A stretch of DNA of 64,000 nt from Rhineura floridana (Eukaryota > Chordata > Lepidosauria > Squamata > Rhineuridae), in assembly GCF_030035675.1 (NCBI RefSeq), contig NC_084483.1:2666501-2730500 (forward strand). The letters run 5' to 3'. The position numbers were made by a program, and so were the translations under genes. A model generated the notes under the pieces. That model had not been told where the DNA came from and searched no databases. It saw only the letters and a list, made by a program, of their open reading frames with translations. The stretch's first letter is position 1. Each line of letters begins with the position of its first letter. Positions 34,407 to 44,799 of the stretch are shown piece by piece.

Positions 34407-34661
34407 AGAGTCATTGCTTAAGTAGCAACATATTGTAATCAGTCTGATTTTACATCAAACTGCAGTTTCAGATTCAACTGTTAATGCACCCAAAATAGAA
34501 ATAGAACATAACCTCCAGTTTGAAACACAAAAGGCTGTCTTCACCATCATATGACATTGACCAGTAAAAAGAATTTGAAATTAATAAAAATAAATGTGAT
34601 ACAGATTTCTAGGATGAATAATGAGAGATAATTTTCTAGGTTAGATTCTCTGTAGAAACAG

Positions 34662-34860
34662 TTGTTGTTTTTATGTGCCTTCAAGTTGATTACGACTTAT
34701 GGCGACTATGAATCGGCGACCTCCAATAGCATCTGTCATGAACCACCCTGTTCAGGTCTTGTAAGCTCAGGTCTGTGGCTTCCTTTATGGAATCAATCCA
34801 TCTCTTCTTTGGCCTTCCTCTTTTTCTACTCCCTTCTGTTTTTCCCAGCGTTATTGTCTT
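34662..34860 (-). mobile_element. BovB LINE 3' end, minus strand
   Basis: Minus-strand residues [19 protein letters not shown], then [10 protein letters not shown] followed by the 3' end TCAACTTGAAGGCACATAAA. Only about 200 bases remain, typical 5' truncation. It abuts the right inverted arm directly. Confidence 0.85.
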
Positions 34861-35135
34861 AGTAGTAACACAGAAAAGATGCAAAGTAAGAAGAACATCT
34901 ACAAGCATTAAAAAAATGCAATTCTCCATCTTTGGAGGTGGCAGATGTTGCTACCTCTCACCATATGCTCAGAGGCCAACCCAAATTGTGTTTGCATTTT
35001 TACAAATTTGTAGGGTAATACAATATCTCAGAAAGGAAGTCAGGTCTCCTGCTCCCTTAGTGCATTCACTCTAGCTACCCAATTTCCCTGCTTTTTAAAG
35101 TTTGATAGAAATATCTGTTGGCTATAGGTATGTTC

Positions 35136-35445
35136 ATAGACCCTCCGTGGCACAGAGTGGTAAGCGGCGGTATCACAGCTGAAAGCTCTGCTCACGGCCG
35201 GAGTTCGATTCCAACAGAAGGAGGAAGTCAAATCTCCGGTAAAAGGGGTCGAAGTCCACTCAGCCTTCCATCCATCCGTGGTTGGTAAAATGAGTACCCG
35301 GCCTATGCTGGGGGGTAAAGAAAGGCCAGGGAAGGAACTGGCAATCCCACCCCATATATACGGTTTGCCTAGTAAATGTTGCAAGACATCACCCTAAGAG
35401 TCGGAAACGACTCGCACTACAAGTGCGGGGACACCTTTACCTTTT
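35136..35445 (+). repeat. Sauria-type SINE with 13-bp duplication
   Basis: The tRNA-like head has an A-box-like TGGCACAGAGTGGTAAGC and a B-box GAGTTCGATTCC. The body CTCAGCCTTCCATCCATCC, GTAAAATGAGTACCCGGCC and TCGGAAACGACTCGCACTAC is diagnostic of the squamate Sauria SINE. The tail is ACCTTTACCTTT. The 13-mer TATAGGTATGTTC flanks it at 35,123-35,135 and 35,446-35,458. It is about 310 bp long, near full length. It interrupts the right inverted arm, so it is younger than that structure. Confidence 0.93.
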
Positions 35446-35818
35446 TATAGGTATGTTCTTAAACTGCAAGGTTTTTGCCTAGTAGTCAATATATATGGTT
35501 GTAAGGGTCAAAGGAAAATGAATTGCAAAACATAGAGCCAACGACCATTCAATCAGGGCTGGAATGCATGCACAATAAACACAATGATGAACGGTTATTT
35601 GTAATTTGTTTTCACTTTGCATTGTATATAAAGCTCCAGCAGGAACGTTTGTGAAAGGAAACTCATTTTGTTGGGTGCTTCACATCTACTGCTGCTGAAG
35701 TGACATAAAAGGAAGTGAGGGACGAATGCATGATCTGAAACTTTCTTTTCTTTTTTTGCAGTTTGTCACCAGTCCAGGCTATCAGAGACTAAATGGTTTC
35801 CTCTGCTTTCCCCCCTAA

Positions 35819-36422
35819 ATCATAAGAACATAAGAAGAGCCTGCTGGGTCAGGCCAGTGGCCCATCTAGTCCTGCATCCTGTTCTCACAGTGGCCAACCA
35901 GGTGCCTGGGGGAAGCCCGCAAGCAGGACCCGAGTGCAAGAACACTCTCCCCTCCTGAGGCTTCCGGCAACTGGTTTTCAGAAGCATGCTGCCTCTGACT
36001 AGGGTGGCAGAGCACAGCCATCACGGCTAGTAGCCATTGATAGCCCTGTCCTCCATGAATTTGTCTCATCTTCTTTTAAAGCCGTCCAAGCTGGTGACCA
36101 TTACTGCATCTTGTGGGAGCAAATTCCATAGTTTAACTATGCGCTGAGTAAAGAAGTACTTCCTTTTGTCTGTCCTGAATCTTCCAACATTCAGCTTCTT
36201 TGAATGTCCACGAGTTCTAGTATTATGAGAGAGGGAGAAGAACTTTTCTCTATCCACTTTCTCAATGCCATGCATAATTTTATACACTTCTATCATGTCT
36301 CCTCTGACCCGCCTTTTCTCTAAACTAAAAAGCCCCAAATGCTGCAACCTTTCCTCGTAAGGGAGTCGCTCCATCCCCTTGATCATTCTGGTTGCCCTCT
36401 TCTGAACCTTTTCCAACTCCAA
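35819..36422 (-). mobile_element. CR1 LINE, minus strand, C-terminal ORF2 and 3' UTR
   Basis: An open stretch of 118 residues at 36,066-36,422 reads LEKVQKRATRMIKGMERLPY, then LGLFSLEKRRVRGDMIEVYK and VKLWNLLPQDAVMVTSLDGF, the CR1 ORF2 C-terminus. It is followed by the CR1 3' UTR down to CATAAGAACATAAGAAGAGC. The reading frame is still open over this part, so the copy is fairly young. Confidence 0.92.
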
Positions 36423-37790
36423 TCAGTTTGAATATTCTTGGCAAGCTCTGTGCCTCTGCCTGGTGGACAGCTGGGATTCTAGTGGGGATCCCTTCTGCAA
36501 TTCCCCCTCTCTCCTGACCTGGTCGGGTCATCCTGTCTTGTGCAGATGGGATTCTTTCCTCTCTCTCTGTCTTACAGATAATTACTTTACCAGACAAGTC
36601 TTCAGCCTGAAGAAAGCAGACCATCCGTATTTTTGAAAGCAGCAATACTAAAATGTGAGGGAAAGCAATTTCCTTGAAAAACACTCCTCCCTCTTTTCTA
36701 GTAATGGAAAGTGCAGATTGGTGAGAGGCTGCGGTCTCTTTCTCTAATTCATCTTTGATGTGCAAAAAGTAATGATGACGATAACACTACCTGTCATTTT
36801 CACACAGTGAATGCTCCTTCAGCCCCAATGAGTCTGAATTCCAGTCTCGAGGATGCCATGAAACTCAGATGCCACCATGTGGGTAAGACGTAATTACCGT
36901 ATGAACCATATGATTACCGTATTACCAGGTAACAGCACCTCCCAAAAGTGGCTGACTCACAACATTCTGATCTCTGCTTCAGGGATGAGTGTTCAGAGGC
37001 AGGAAGGCAAACAGAACCAGGTCCTTAAGCCAGGACATGTGGTGGTTATATAGTGTGGTATACCAGAATGGAGGTGGGGTGGTGGACTCAATAGAGTCTA
37101 AAAACACATGGGCTAATATTTAATGTTATGTTCTTTAAAACAGGGTGGGAAGCCTTTGTTCAGCCTCGTGGACAACCTTCTAGGGGACCACAGGCCTGCG
37201 GTGGGTGTGGCCAGAGGCAAAAATAAAGCAACAGATGCGACTCCTACCTTTGCACAGCAGGGTACAGTCAGTCAGTTCTCTAGGCACACACATTGACACC
37301 TGTCTCTCTCCATTCAGGTAAGCAAGAGGGGTTATCACAGAACATGCAAATGCACTTAAGGGGAAAGTATGGCACAGGGCCAGTGAGAGGTGTACCCTAG
37401 GGAGCGGTGTGTGGTCTGGGCAGAGTCCCAAGGGCCATATAAGGTCCCCTCCTGAGACTGACATTCACCATCTAGTCCTGCCTGTCAGTCCACTGGAAGA
37501 CAGGCACAGGTTTACTTCTGAGTAGGCAATTGGGTGGAATACTATCTGCATGCCTGTCTTTATATCTTCACAAGTAAAAGGGCTGGAGGCATCATCATCA
37601 TCATCATCTGAACGTCTAGGGAAGGATCCAAGAACAGGATACAGTCACCCATTTGCAAACTCATACTTTGCAAACAAAAGAAAAAAAAGAATGGACCTTT
37701 TCTCTCTAATCCAAAGATCCCTCTAGCTATTTTTCCCTATTACAGAGTAGAAGGGTGGGATAGAAATATTTTAAATAAATAATAAATAAA
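36423..37790. other. Intergenic stretch, little recognised
   Basis: A half MITE arm lies near 37,500-37,545 (GTTTACTTCTGAGTAGGCAA), a short (CAT)n run at 37,592-37,609, and an AAAT-type LINE tail near 37,765-37,792. Nothing else is supported. Confidence 0.45.
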
Positions 37791-37794
37791 CAGC

Positions 37795-38621
37795 TGAGGT
37801 AAATAGCAAACACAAATGTATTAGTCTGTAAGGCAGGGGTTCCCAACCTTTAACATGGGGACTGTGGCATACCACAAAATTAGAGAGTAGTCATGGCGAA
37901 GCTGTTCTCCTAATTGTATTCTCACACTAGAAAAGGCTTGACTTGTTGCATTTCTGCCTGCCATACAGATGTTAAAAGCACAAGAACCCTGTTTTTCCCA
38001 AATCCCAATCCTAAACTAAAGCCTAAGCTTCTTTACAAAGTTTTCGCATTTGCCATTTGTGGGGAGGGAGGGTTCTTTAATATTCACCTGCACTTACTGT
38101 GCAGTAGTATTTGCAGATAATAACTTCCAGGCACCACCTGATCTTGGATGAACCCATATAGGAAAGATGCATCCTGGTTGCTAGAGAATAAAGAAGGGCA
38201 AATTTTGGAGATTCTAAGGACTTCAGAAAAAAAAAGCAGGAAAAGTGCACTAAAAGGTAGGGAGAACATACCTGTTTAGAATACCAGGAATCCCTGTTAC
38301 TTGGTGTCCAAACAACTCACTTAACAATGACAGCTCTGACTCATTGACTAATAACACTGACAGGCAGGAATGTCACACTTAAAAGGGTACCTGAACATTT
38401 TACTCCATAACTTACTTTCTAGGAGGGCAGGAGACTTACTTTAAATAAATAAATAAATAAATGGAAGCTCAGCCTCTGGGCTACCTGCTGTGGGCACCAC
38501 TGAAGGCCATTGCAGGTGTCACGGCATCCGCAGGTGACGGGTTGGAAACCTCTGCTTTAAGGTATCTCATGACTCTGTTATTGCTACAACAGACTAACAT
38601 AGCTACCTCTCTGAACAGTAT
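37795..38621 (-). repeat. Old dispersed repeat split by a hAT element
   Basis: 37,795-37,833 (CAAATGTATTAGTCTGTAAGG) and 38,563-38,621 (ATCTCATGACTCTGTTATTG, CAACAGACTAACATAGCTAC) join across the hAT element into the same repeat family as at 31.68 kb, here on the minus strand. Confidence 0.6.
37834..38554. mobile_element. Non-autonomous hAT element, 721 bp, with 8-bp duplication
   Basis: Starts CAGGGGTTCCCAACCTTTAA and ends GGGTTGGAAACCTCTG, a clear hAT terminal inverted repeat. The flanks CTGTAAGG (37,826-37,833) and CTTTAAGG (38,555-38,562) match at seven of eight positions. The interior has no transposase-like frame. An (AAAT)n run lies near 38,440-38,461, and GGCACCACTGAAGGCCATTG is seen before the end. 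Confidence 0.85.
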
Positions 38622-38820
38622 TCTGAGTCTGTTGTGTAATGCAGGAGGAGACTGAGGAGGGACTACCTCTGCTCAAATTTCTTGTGTCATGTCTGAAGAG
38701 AAGAAAGTATATGTCCTCTGCCACGAGATGTCCAAACTCCATCCATATAGAGAATGTGCACATCTCACTCCTTCAGAGGCAACATCAGAAGAGTACAGGG
38801 CCTAACTCCGAGAGCATCGT

Positions 38821-38904
38821 TCCAAATACGGTTGGGCTCCATCAGCCCCAGTCAGCAAGGCCAAAGGCCAGGGCGGATGAGAATTATAGTCCAACAACAT
38901 CTGG
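38821..38904. repeat. hAT-like MITE remnant
   Basis: GTTGGGCTCCATCAGCCCCA on the left and TGAGAATTATAGTCCAACAA then CATCTGG on the right form a weak inverted repeat of the 'tacaactcccatcagccccag' family. Confidence 0.6.
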
Positions 38905-39719
38905 CTAATAGTGGTGATTACATGTTACCTTAAATATGTTGCAACATCAGGGATTTTTTAAAAATAAAACCAAGCACAAGGGCCCCTGGTTGAGATTGGG
39001 ACCACAGTGCAAGGAGACAGGACATTCAACCCTTCCTCCCTCCACCATGATCCTGAAAAAAAGTGCCTCCTCCCCCTGCCTCCCACCAGTATGGCAAACA
39101 GCAATAGTAAAAAAGCTGCCATTGGCACCATTGAGGAGAGGTGGTTGCCTTGCTCTTCCACATTGTATTAATATTTAAATGTTAGTTTCTTAACTTTAAA
39201 CTTAAGAAGAGACCCCAGGTTTCTTGTCAAAATTGTCCATGTGAAACATAATTCTTTTTTACTACTTGTACTATCCAATTCCAGTTTATGATTAAATAGC
39301 TGGTGAAATGATGTTGTTGAGTACAGCTCCGTGCATAGATCTGCCATGCTAACATTCAGGCCTGTCCCAGAGCAGGGGAGGGGGGAGCAAATAGGAGCGA
39401 CCACTCTGCACTGGGCAGGACCCGAGCCTGGCACTAGCATCCACAGCTGGTAACCATGCTGCCACCCCCCTGGCAAGGATCTCCACCTCCTCCCTAGACC
39501 ATGGCAAAGAGGTAAGTGGTGGATGGGGCAAAGGCAGAAGAGTATTGGAAACAAAGGGGGGTACAGTGTGATTCACTTCGGTGCCCCCAAAGGGATGGCC
39601 CTGCTAACATGTGCGCGCTGTCTTCAGGATGGAGATATAAGGACAATAGTTCTGCCATCCATCTTACCTTTCTGTTTCCTGACCCCTAACTGAGCAGAGC
39701 AGAGGGAGCTATCTCAGCT

Positions 39720-40435
39720 GGTCCACAGGAGAGGAGATACAAGCAAGCCAGCTTTCAGAGAGCGAGCGAACAGGGAGAGCAAACAGGAGTTTGACAAAGG
39801 AGTTCGACAGGGGAGGTCCCTAAAAAAAATTAATTCTCCTTGTACAGTGCACTGCATACCAGTGGGACTCTGAAGTTTACCCTGTAGTAGGACAGGACAA
39901 AGCACAGGCCACTCCAAAACAAGTAGTCAGAAAGAAACAAAAGGTAGAAGAGAGTATGAACGGGAAGGATACTCCAGTGGTTGTGACCTGCAAGGTGTGT
40001 GCCATGTTTGTTTTCTTGCAAGCTCATGACACTGTTGGAAGAAAAAGTGAGAGGCCTGGAACGGTGGGTGGCCACACTGAGGACTATAAGAGGAGATGAA
40101 GAGTTCTTAGACAGAACGCTGGAACAACAGCAGCAAAGAGAAGTGGTGGAAGAACAACAGCAGGTGGTAGCAGAAGAGGAGGCTGCTTTGGAGAGGAGCA
40201 ACGAAGTGGAGGAAACTCCGTGGGAAAGGGTGACAGTTAGGAGCAGAAGAGCTAGAGGACACCCTTCACCAGTGGAACTATGGAACCGCTTTCAACCACT
40301 CGAGGAGGAGACTGGAGGACAGCCTGTGGTGGAAGAATTGTAACTGCAGTTTTTAAGAAGGGACTTTGTCCCCATTCTAGGTCCTTAAGCTTTTTATTAA
40401 AGAAAAAGTCGGCTGCTACCAGTATTCCACCTTGA
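39720..40435 (+). mobile_element. CR1 LINE 5' region with ORF1 fragment
   Basis: Near 39,970-40,010 the residues VVTCKVCAMFVF give a Cys-x2-Cys like the zinc-binding start of CR1 ORF1. A 114-residue open frame (39,999-40,343) continues LLEEKVRGLERWVATLRTIR, EEFLDRTLEQQQQREVVEEQ (coiled-coil-like), TPWERVTVRSRRARG and LWNRFQPLEEETGG, the conserved 'L.NRF..LEEE' ending of reptilian CR1 ORF1. The frame shifts once between the Cys pair and the coiled coil. The upstream 39,720-39,960 looks like a CR1 5' UTR. No reverse transcriptase follows, which is unusual because CR1 copies are normally truncated at the 5' side. Confidence 0.7.
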
Positions 40436-40689
40436 CAGGCATTTTCTAGACTGACACACTTTTAACATTTTTTTTTGCTTACTTATGGCAGAATTTATCT
40501 TAATTGGTTTGCCTCATAATATAAACAAATATTGGGGATACCCTATCTCCCTTTAGCTCGTATAATTTAAAAAAAAATTATTCATGATCTCCTGCCATAT
40601 ATAACCTTCTATTATGTTTTGAAATCATAATAAAAATAAATTAAAAAATAACTTGTATGGCACAATAATGTAAACACTGCAATTTGTTC

Positions 40690-41525
40690 TATGCGGGGCT
40701 GCTCTTGATGACTCAGAAGCTTCAATTGGTGTGGGATGCAGCTGCACATTTCCTATCAGATGTTGGGAGGCATGCACTTATTTAGCCTCTTTTGCACTAA
40801 TTACCAGTTTACTTCTGGGACCAATCTGAGGTTCATCGGTAAAGGTCTTCACAGCCAAGGATACTGATTTCTCAAATATTTCCTCTACTGGTATGAACTC
40901 ACCTTCCAGTTGGGATCTAGTCAGCAGGCACTGCTCAACTTTGTCTTTACAGGTCAGGACAGCAATAGCATAGAAGCCGGGCCTTTTATGCTTGTGGTCC
41001 CAAAACCTGAAACTTCCTTCCTGAATAGATTACAGGAATCCTTCTTCCCTGTTGTTTAAGAAAGGCTGTGAGCTTTAATTTAATTAATTTGACCCTTTTC
41101 ATAGTTGTGATTTATAGCTTCTTTTATAGGTTTTTATTGTATTTCTTTTTGCAAGTTTGGAAAAGTGGTATATAAATACATAGACCCTGCATTCGTCACC
41201 TGAGGTTCTTCTCCATGAGCCTAGAGAAATCCAGAGGGTGGTGAGACGGGAGAGGGCCTCTTTGCCCCTGGCCCCAGCTATGGAATGTTTTTCCCAGAGA
41301 CCCACTTGACACTGACTTTTAACACATTTTCAGCATTAGCTTAAGACCTTCCTCTTTTCCCAGACATTTGGTGAATTGTGATGGGTTATCCTGGCCCATA
41401 CACTTGTTTTTACTGTTGCCCTTATTGTGATTTGTAAGGTGATTGTTTTGTGTGTTGATTGCTCTGTTTTTAAGTCTGTGTTTTTATTGTTTTTTTGTCT
41501 TATAAATCAAATAAATACTAATAAT
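40690..41525 (+). mobile_element. L2-type LINE 3' parts, two adjoining fragments
   Basis: 40,690-41,185 ends GGAAAAGTGGTATATAAATA. 41,190-41,525 has ACGGGAGAGGGCCTCTTTGC, the L2 'RREGAFSV..P.LWN' equivalent, then TTAAGACCTTCCTCTTTTCC ('LKTFLF') and an AT-rich 3' UTR ending AAATCAAATAAATAC. Frames are degraded. Confidence 0.65.
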
Positions 41526-42960
41526 ATATAAGGCCCCAATAATTCCTATGTTTCCACCAGTTTTTTTAAGACACTTGCATAATGACCTTCCAACCATTTT
41601 TTTTAAAAAAGAATCATGTGTTTTCTATTTCTAGCTTTAAATGAGACATTTTTCAACACAACTGGTAAAATTTCCTTGAAAAGTCACCACCAAAATGTGT
41701 GTGTCTTCTGCTAGCTCAGGTGCCACTTTTTCAGGATTGTAAACACAAAAGAATCAGCTATATGCCTCTGCCCCAAAGGATGTAGTGAGACAGCCACCTT
41801 AGAAATCCCTGAGAATTTATAAGGAAACCATGGCCAAGCAGTGATGAAAGCAAGAAACTACATGAAGCAGACACAGGTTTACTCTCCTTCAGTCTAATGT
41901 CTGGAATTTTTAAATGTTGCTTAGTCCAGTTAACTATGGCATGTTAAAGCAGAAATAAGTAGTTTCTATATTTAACATTCATATGCATAAAAAACATAGC
42001 AGCCAGACGCTATAAAGTTGTCCGTTTCAACTGCTTTTTCAATTCATGCCTGCAGGCTACAAGAGCTGAAAGCTTGCTCCTTTTCCTGTACTTTATAATA
42101 CTTTATTTTACCAGGAGAAGATGTTGCTGGCTCTTCTCCCTAATTACAGATCCATTTGGAGAAATTCCATTTAAACACACTTACACCTAGCAATAGATTA
42201 TTACAGTTTGAACCTTTTCCTTATGATGCATATTATTTGCAGGTAGCATGCCATATGTGCAAAATGTTCTCATTCATTTACAATCTTGTCAACACTGATG
42301 ATGATACTTTAAATATATCTTTTAAATTTAATTAAGCCTTGTCATTCCTTCTCAGCCAAGCATGTGCAGTGCTGAGTTCACAGTACTGCATTTAGCAATT
42401 AGCTGGAGAGGGATGCCTATGCATATCTCCCATGACATCTGGGGGGGCGGGGGGAGCTTGTTCTGTGCATGCAGAATACTTGTGTATAGTGTGAGGTGGG
42501 TTGATTATTTTACAGTGTGCATGTGGGCCTTCCAAACCTGGTATAGCCAGGCATATTTAATTTTCCAAGCTCTATGGCTACATAGATTGTCTTGTACATT
42601 CAGGCATTCCTGTTTCCCTTGGTTTCTCTAGTCACCAGTAATTTATTTTGTCTCTACTGCAATAGATTTTCATCCTTGTGTTACAAGGATGAATCAAATG
42701 AATAAATCAGCCAGGTCGCTTGTGATTATTTTGTACCAGAAATCAACACAATTTGTTATTTCAATTTAAACACACTGAACTGGAAAACAGATTTCTTTTA
42801 TTCTTCATTCAAAAGGTGCATTTCTACTTGAAGAAACTGAGGTTACCAATTTGGAAATACGTGTTTGTGGCAAAATCTAGGAGTCTTGGTGGTTCTCGTT
42901 TATACCCTCGATAATTTTAAGCTCTTCCCTTCACCAGTGCAAATGACTAGGTAAATGCTT

Positions 42961-43054
42961 TAGGCTGCAATCCAATACATGTCTACTTGAAGTAAACTCC
43001 ATTGGGTTCAATGGGACTTGCTCCCAGGTAATTGTGTATTGGGTTGCAGCCTTA
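42961..43054. mobile_element. 94-bp palindromic MITE
   Basis: TAGGCTGCAATCCAATACAT at the left is mirrored by TGTGTATTGGGTTGCAGCCT at the right. The centre has CCATTGGGTTCAATGGGACT. Half copies lie at 12.24, 37.5 and 61.3 kb. Confidence 0.82.
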
Positions 43055-43111
43055 GTCTGCAACCTGCCAGAAGCTTGGGGAAAATGATCTGTTAACTGGC
43101 AAACAATTAGC

Positions 43112-43490
43112 ATCACTCATGGGATGGAGAGCCTGGCTGCGAGTCCAGGGTCTGAATTCAAATCCCCGCTCATGTCTCCTGGGTGTAAAGGGCCAGCTTA
43201 AGATCACCCCCACAGTGAGTGGCTCAGGGGTTATATGCCCTGCCATCTGTGCAGCGTGGGCAAGCTGCATAGTCCCAAGGAGCTCAGTTGCCCCCCAGCT
43301 GGCAGTTGCAGACAAGGAAGGGCTCGTGCAGCTGTGGCAAGCTGAGCAGGCCCTAGCCAGCAGGGGAGGACTAGCCTCAGAGGGAGGCAATGGTAAACCC
43401 CCTCTGAATACTACTTACCATGAACACCCTATTCAAAGGGTCACCATAAGTCAGGATCAACTTGAAGGTAGTCCATTTCCATTTGTAACA
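43112..43490 (+). repeat. tRNA-derived SINE with BovB-like tail, long form
   Basis: The head TGGAGAGCCTGGCTGCGAGT carries a weak B-box (TCTGAATTCAAATCCC). A GC-rich middle of about 250 bp follows. The tail GGGTCACCATAAGTCAGGAT, then CAACTTGAAGGTAGTCCATT, is the same BovB-like end as the SINE at 34.2 kb. It is older and longer than that copy. Confidence 0.65.
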
Positions 43491-44384
43491 GATCCTGTAA
43501 AAATTACCACCAGTTTGCCTGATTTTTCTTCTCCCCACTCTACTCTCCCTCTTGGGAACTGTTTATGCTTTGAATTCTTGTTTTTCATTATCTGTGGCCA
43601 CAATAGGGACACTCAACTCTATGATTAGATTCTTGTAGACTTCTGTCCAGATCAACAATTACTAGATATTTTCATATAAAGCAGTTTCAATATCTGAAAC
43701 TTTTGACTTCATTTCCTCTCTTAAGTGTAGACGTTTTTAAAATTTTAATTGTTTAAACTTTTATTTAAAAAAAGTTTTAAAAATCTTTTTAATTTCTAAA
43801 AGTAATTCCTTAGAACGATTTATATCGTTTATGGTTGAGGAGCATAAGGCTCTTTCTCTGTGATATCATAATTAGAACAAAGGACCTCTGATGGGAAATG
43901 TTTTTTAAAAAGCAGTTGGTGCTCTTGACGGACGGTTAGGGCACAATCCAACTTACCTTTCAGCCGGGCTGGGGGGAGTTGGATGCTGCAGGCCCCCAGG
44001 GACAGCCAGCTCAGCAGATGGTGGGCTGGTGTAAGCTGCAAAAATGGGATATTCCAGGGGCATGGTGCAACTATTCTGTGAAAGAGTTGTATTTGCTCCC
44101 TCTTTAACAGACAATCAAGATTCCTGCCACCTTCTCTCTATTCTGAAAAAAAAGCCCTGGCTGTAAAGTTGGAATGAGTTTACCCTCAAACTCTGCATAT
44201 TTTGGTGAGGTTCAATAGCACACACTATTTTGAGAGCACCCACGCTAGATTATCCCCGGACAGTTCTGAGTCAGTCTTCTTTGCAAACCACTCCTTAAAG
44301 CTGGCTTTTGTACCGCCTATGTGCTTAGATACAGGTTATCTAGTTCATTTTACCGTATTTTAGTGCTTTTCAGTAGCAAACAAA

Positions 44385-44515
44385 GATTAACCGATTAAGC
44401 TTGTGCTCTTGTTTGGGATTCTTGTTGTACACCGCCCTGAGAGCTTGTTGCTATAGGGCGGTTTAGAAATGTAATTAAATAAATAAATAAATAAAATAAA
44501 ATAAATAAAATTTTC
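44385..44515 (+). repeat. L2-type LINE 3' end
   Basis: TTGTTGTACACCGCCCTGAG, then AGCTTGTTGCTATAGGGCGG and TTTAGAAATGTAATTAAAT with a long (AAAT)n tail. Confidence 0.8.
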
Positions 44516-44799
44516 ATCCGGGGGGAAAAAGGAGAAGAGGGCAGAATAAAAACTCACAAAGTAAGTAGGAATGACAAGCAGATATTGCTGGGACCAGCAT
44601 GAAGCACTCACAATGTACCTTGCAACTTGCTGGAGCTCAACCGTTTGACACAAGCATTTTCACGGATTGTACTTGCTTTCAACAGGTGTGATTTGAGTAC
44701 AGTGTGAAGTGGAAGAAAAAGATAAACCTGTCAACAATACACACCAGAAAATTAGCATCTGAGAGCACCCTTATTTACACAGGACAGTTATTCGTCTGA

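Larger units (their letters stand above)
33447..35490. repeat. Large inverted-arm structure with nested insertions
   Basis: The left arm (33,447-~33,740) starts TTCACTAATAGGCAAAACAC. The right arm (~34,861-35,490, excluding the SINE at 35,136-35,458) is its inverted copy and ends GTTTTTGCCTAGTAGTCAA. Shared phrases include AGATATTTCTATCAAAC, AGCAGGGAAATTGGGCAGCT, GGAGACCTGACCTCC, ACACAATTTGGGTTGG (right-arm spelling) and GCATAYGGTGAG. The middle holds about 0.5 kb of unrecognised AT-rich DNA, a tRNA SINE (34,213-34,406) and a BovB 3' end (34,662-34,860). No transposase ORF. The class is uncertain: either a non-autonomous DNA transposon with long inverted repeats or two copies in opposite orientation. 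Confidence 0.65.

Noticed and set aside
39999-40343. A host coiled-coil gene
   Set aside because: The phrases match CR1 ORF1 and the flanks look like a CR1 5' UTR, so a LINE is the simpler reading.
43119-43628. 169-codon plus-strand frame
   Set aside because: It lies over a GC-rich SINE and its flank. No protein family seen.
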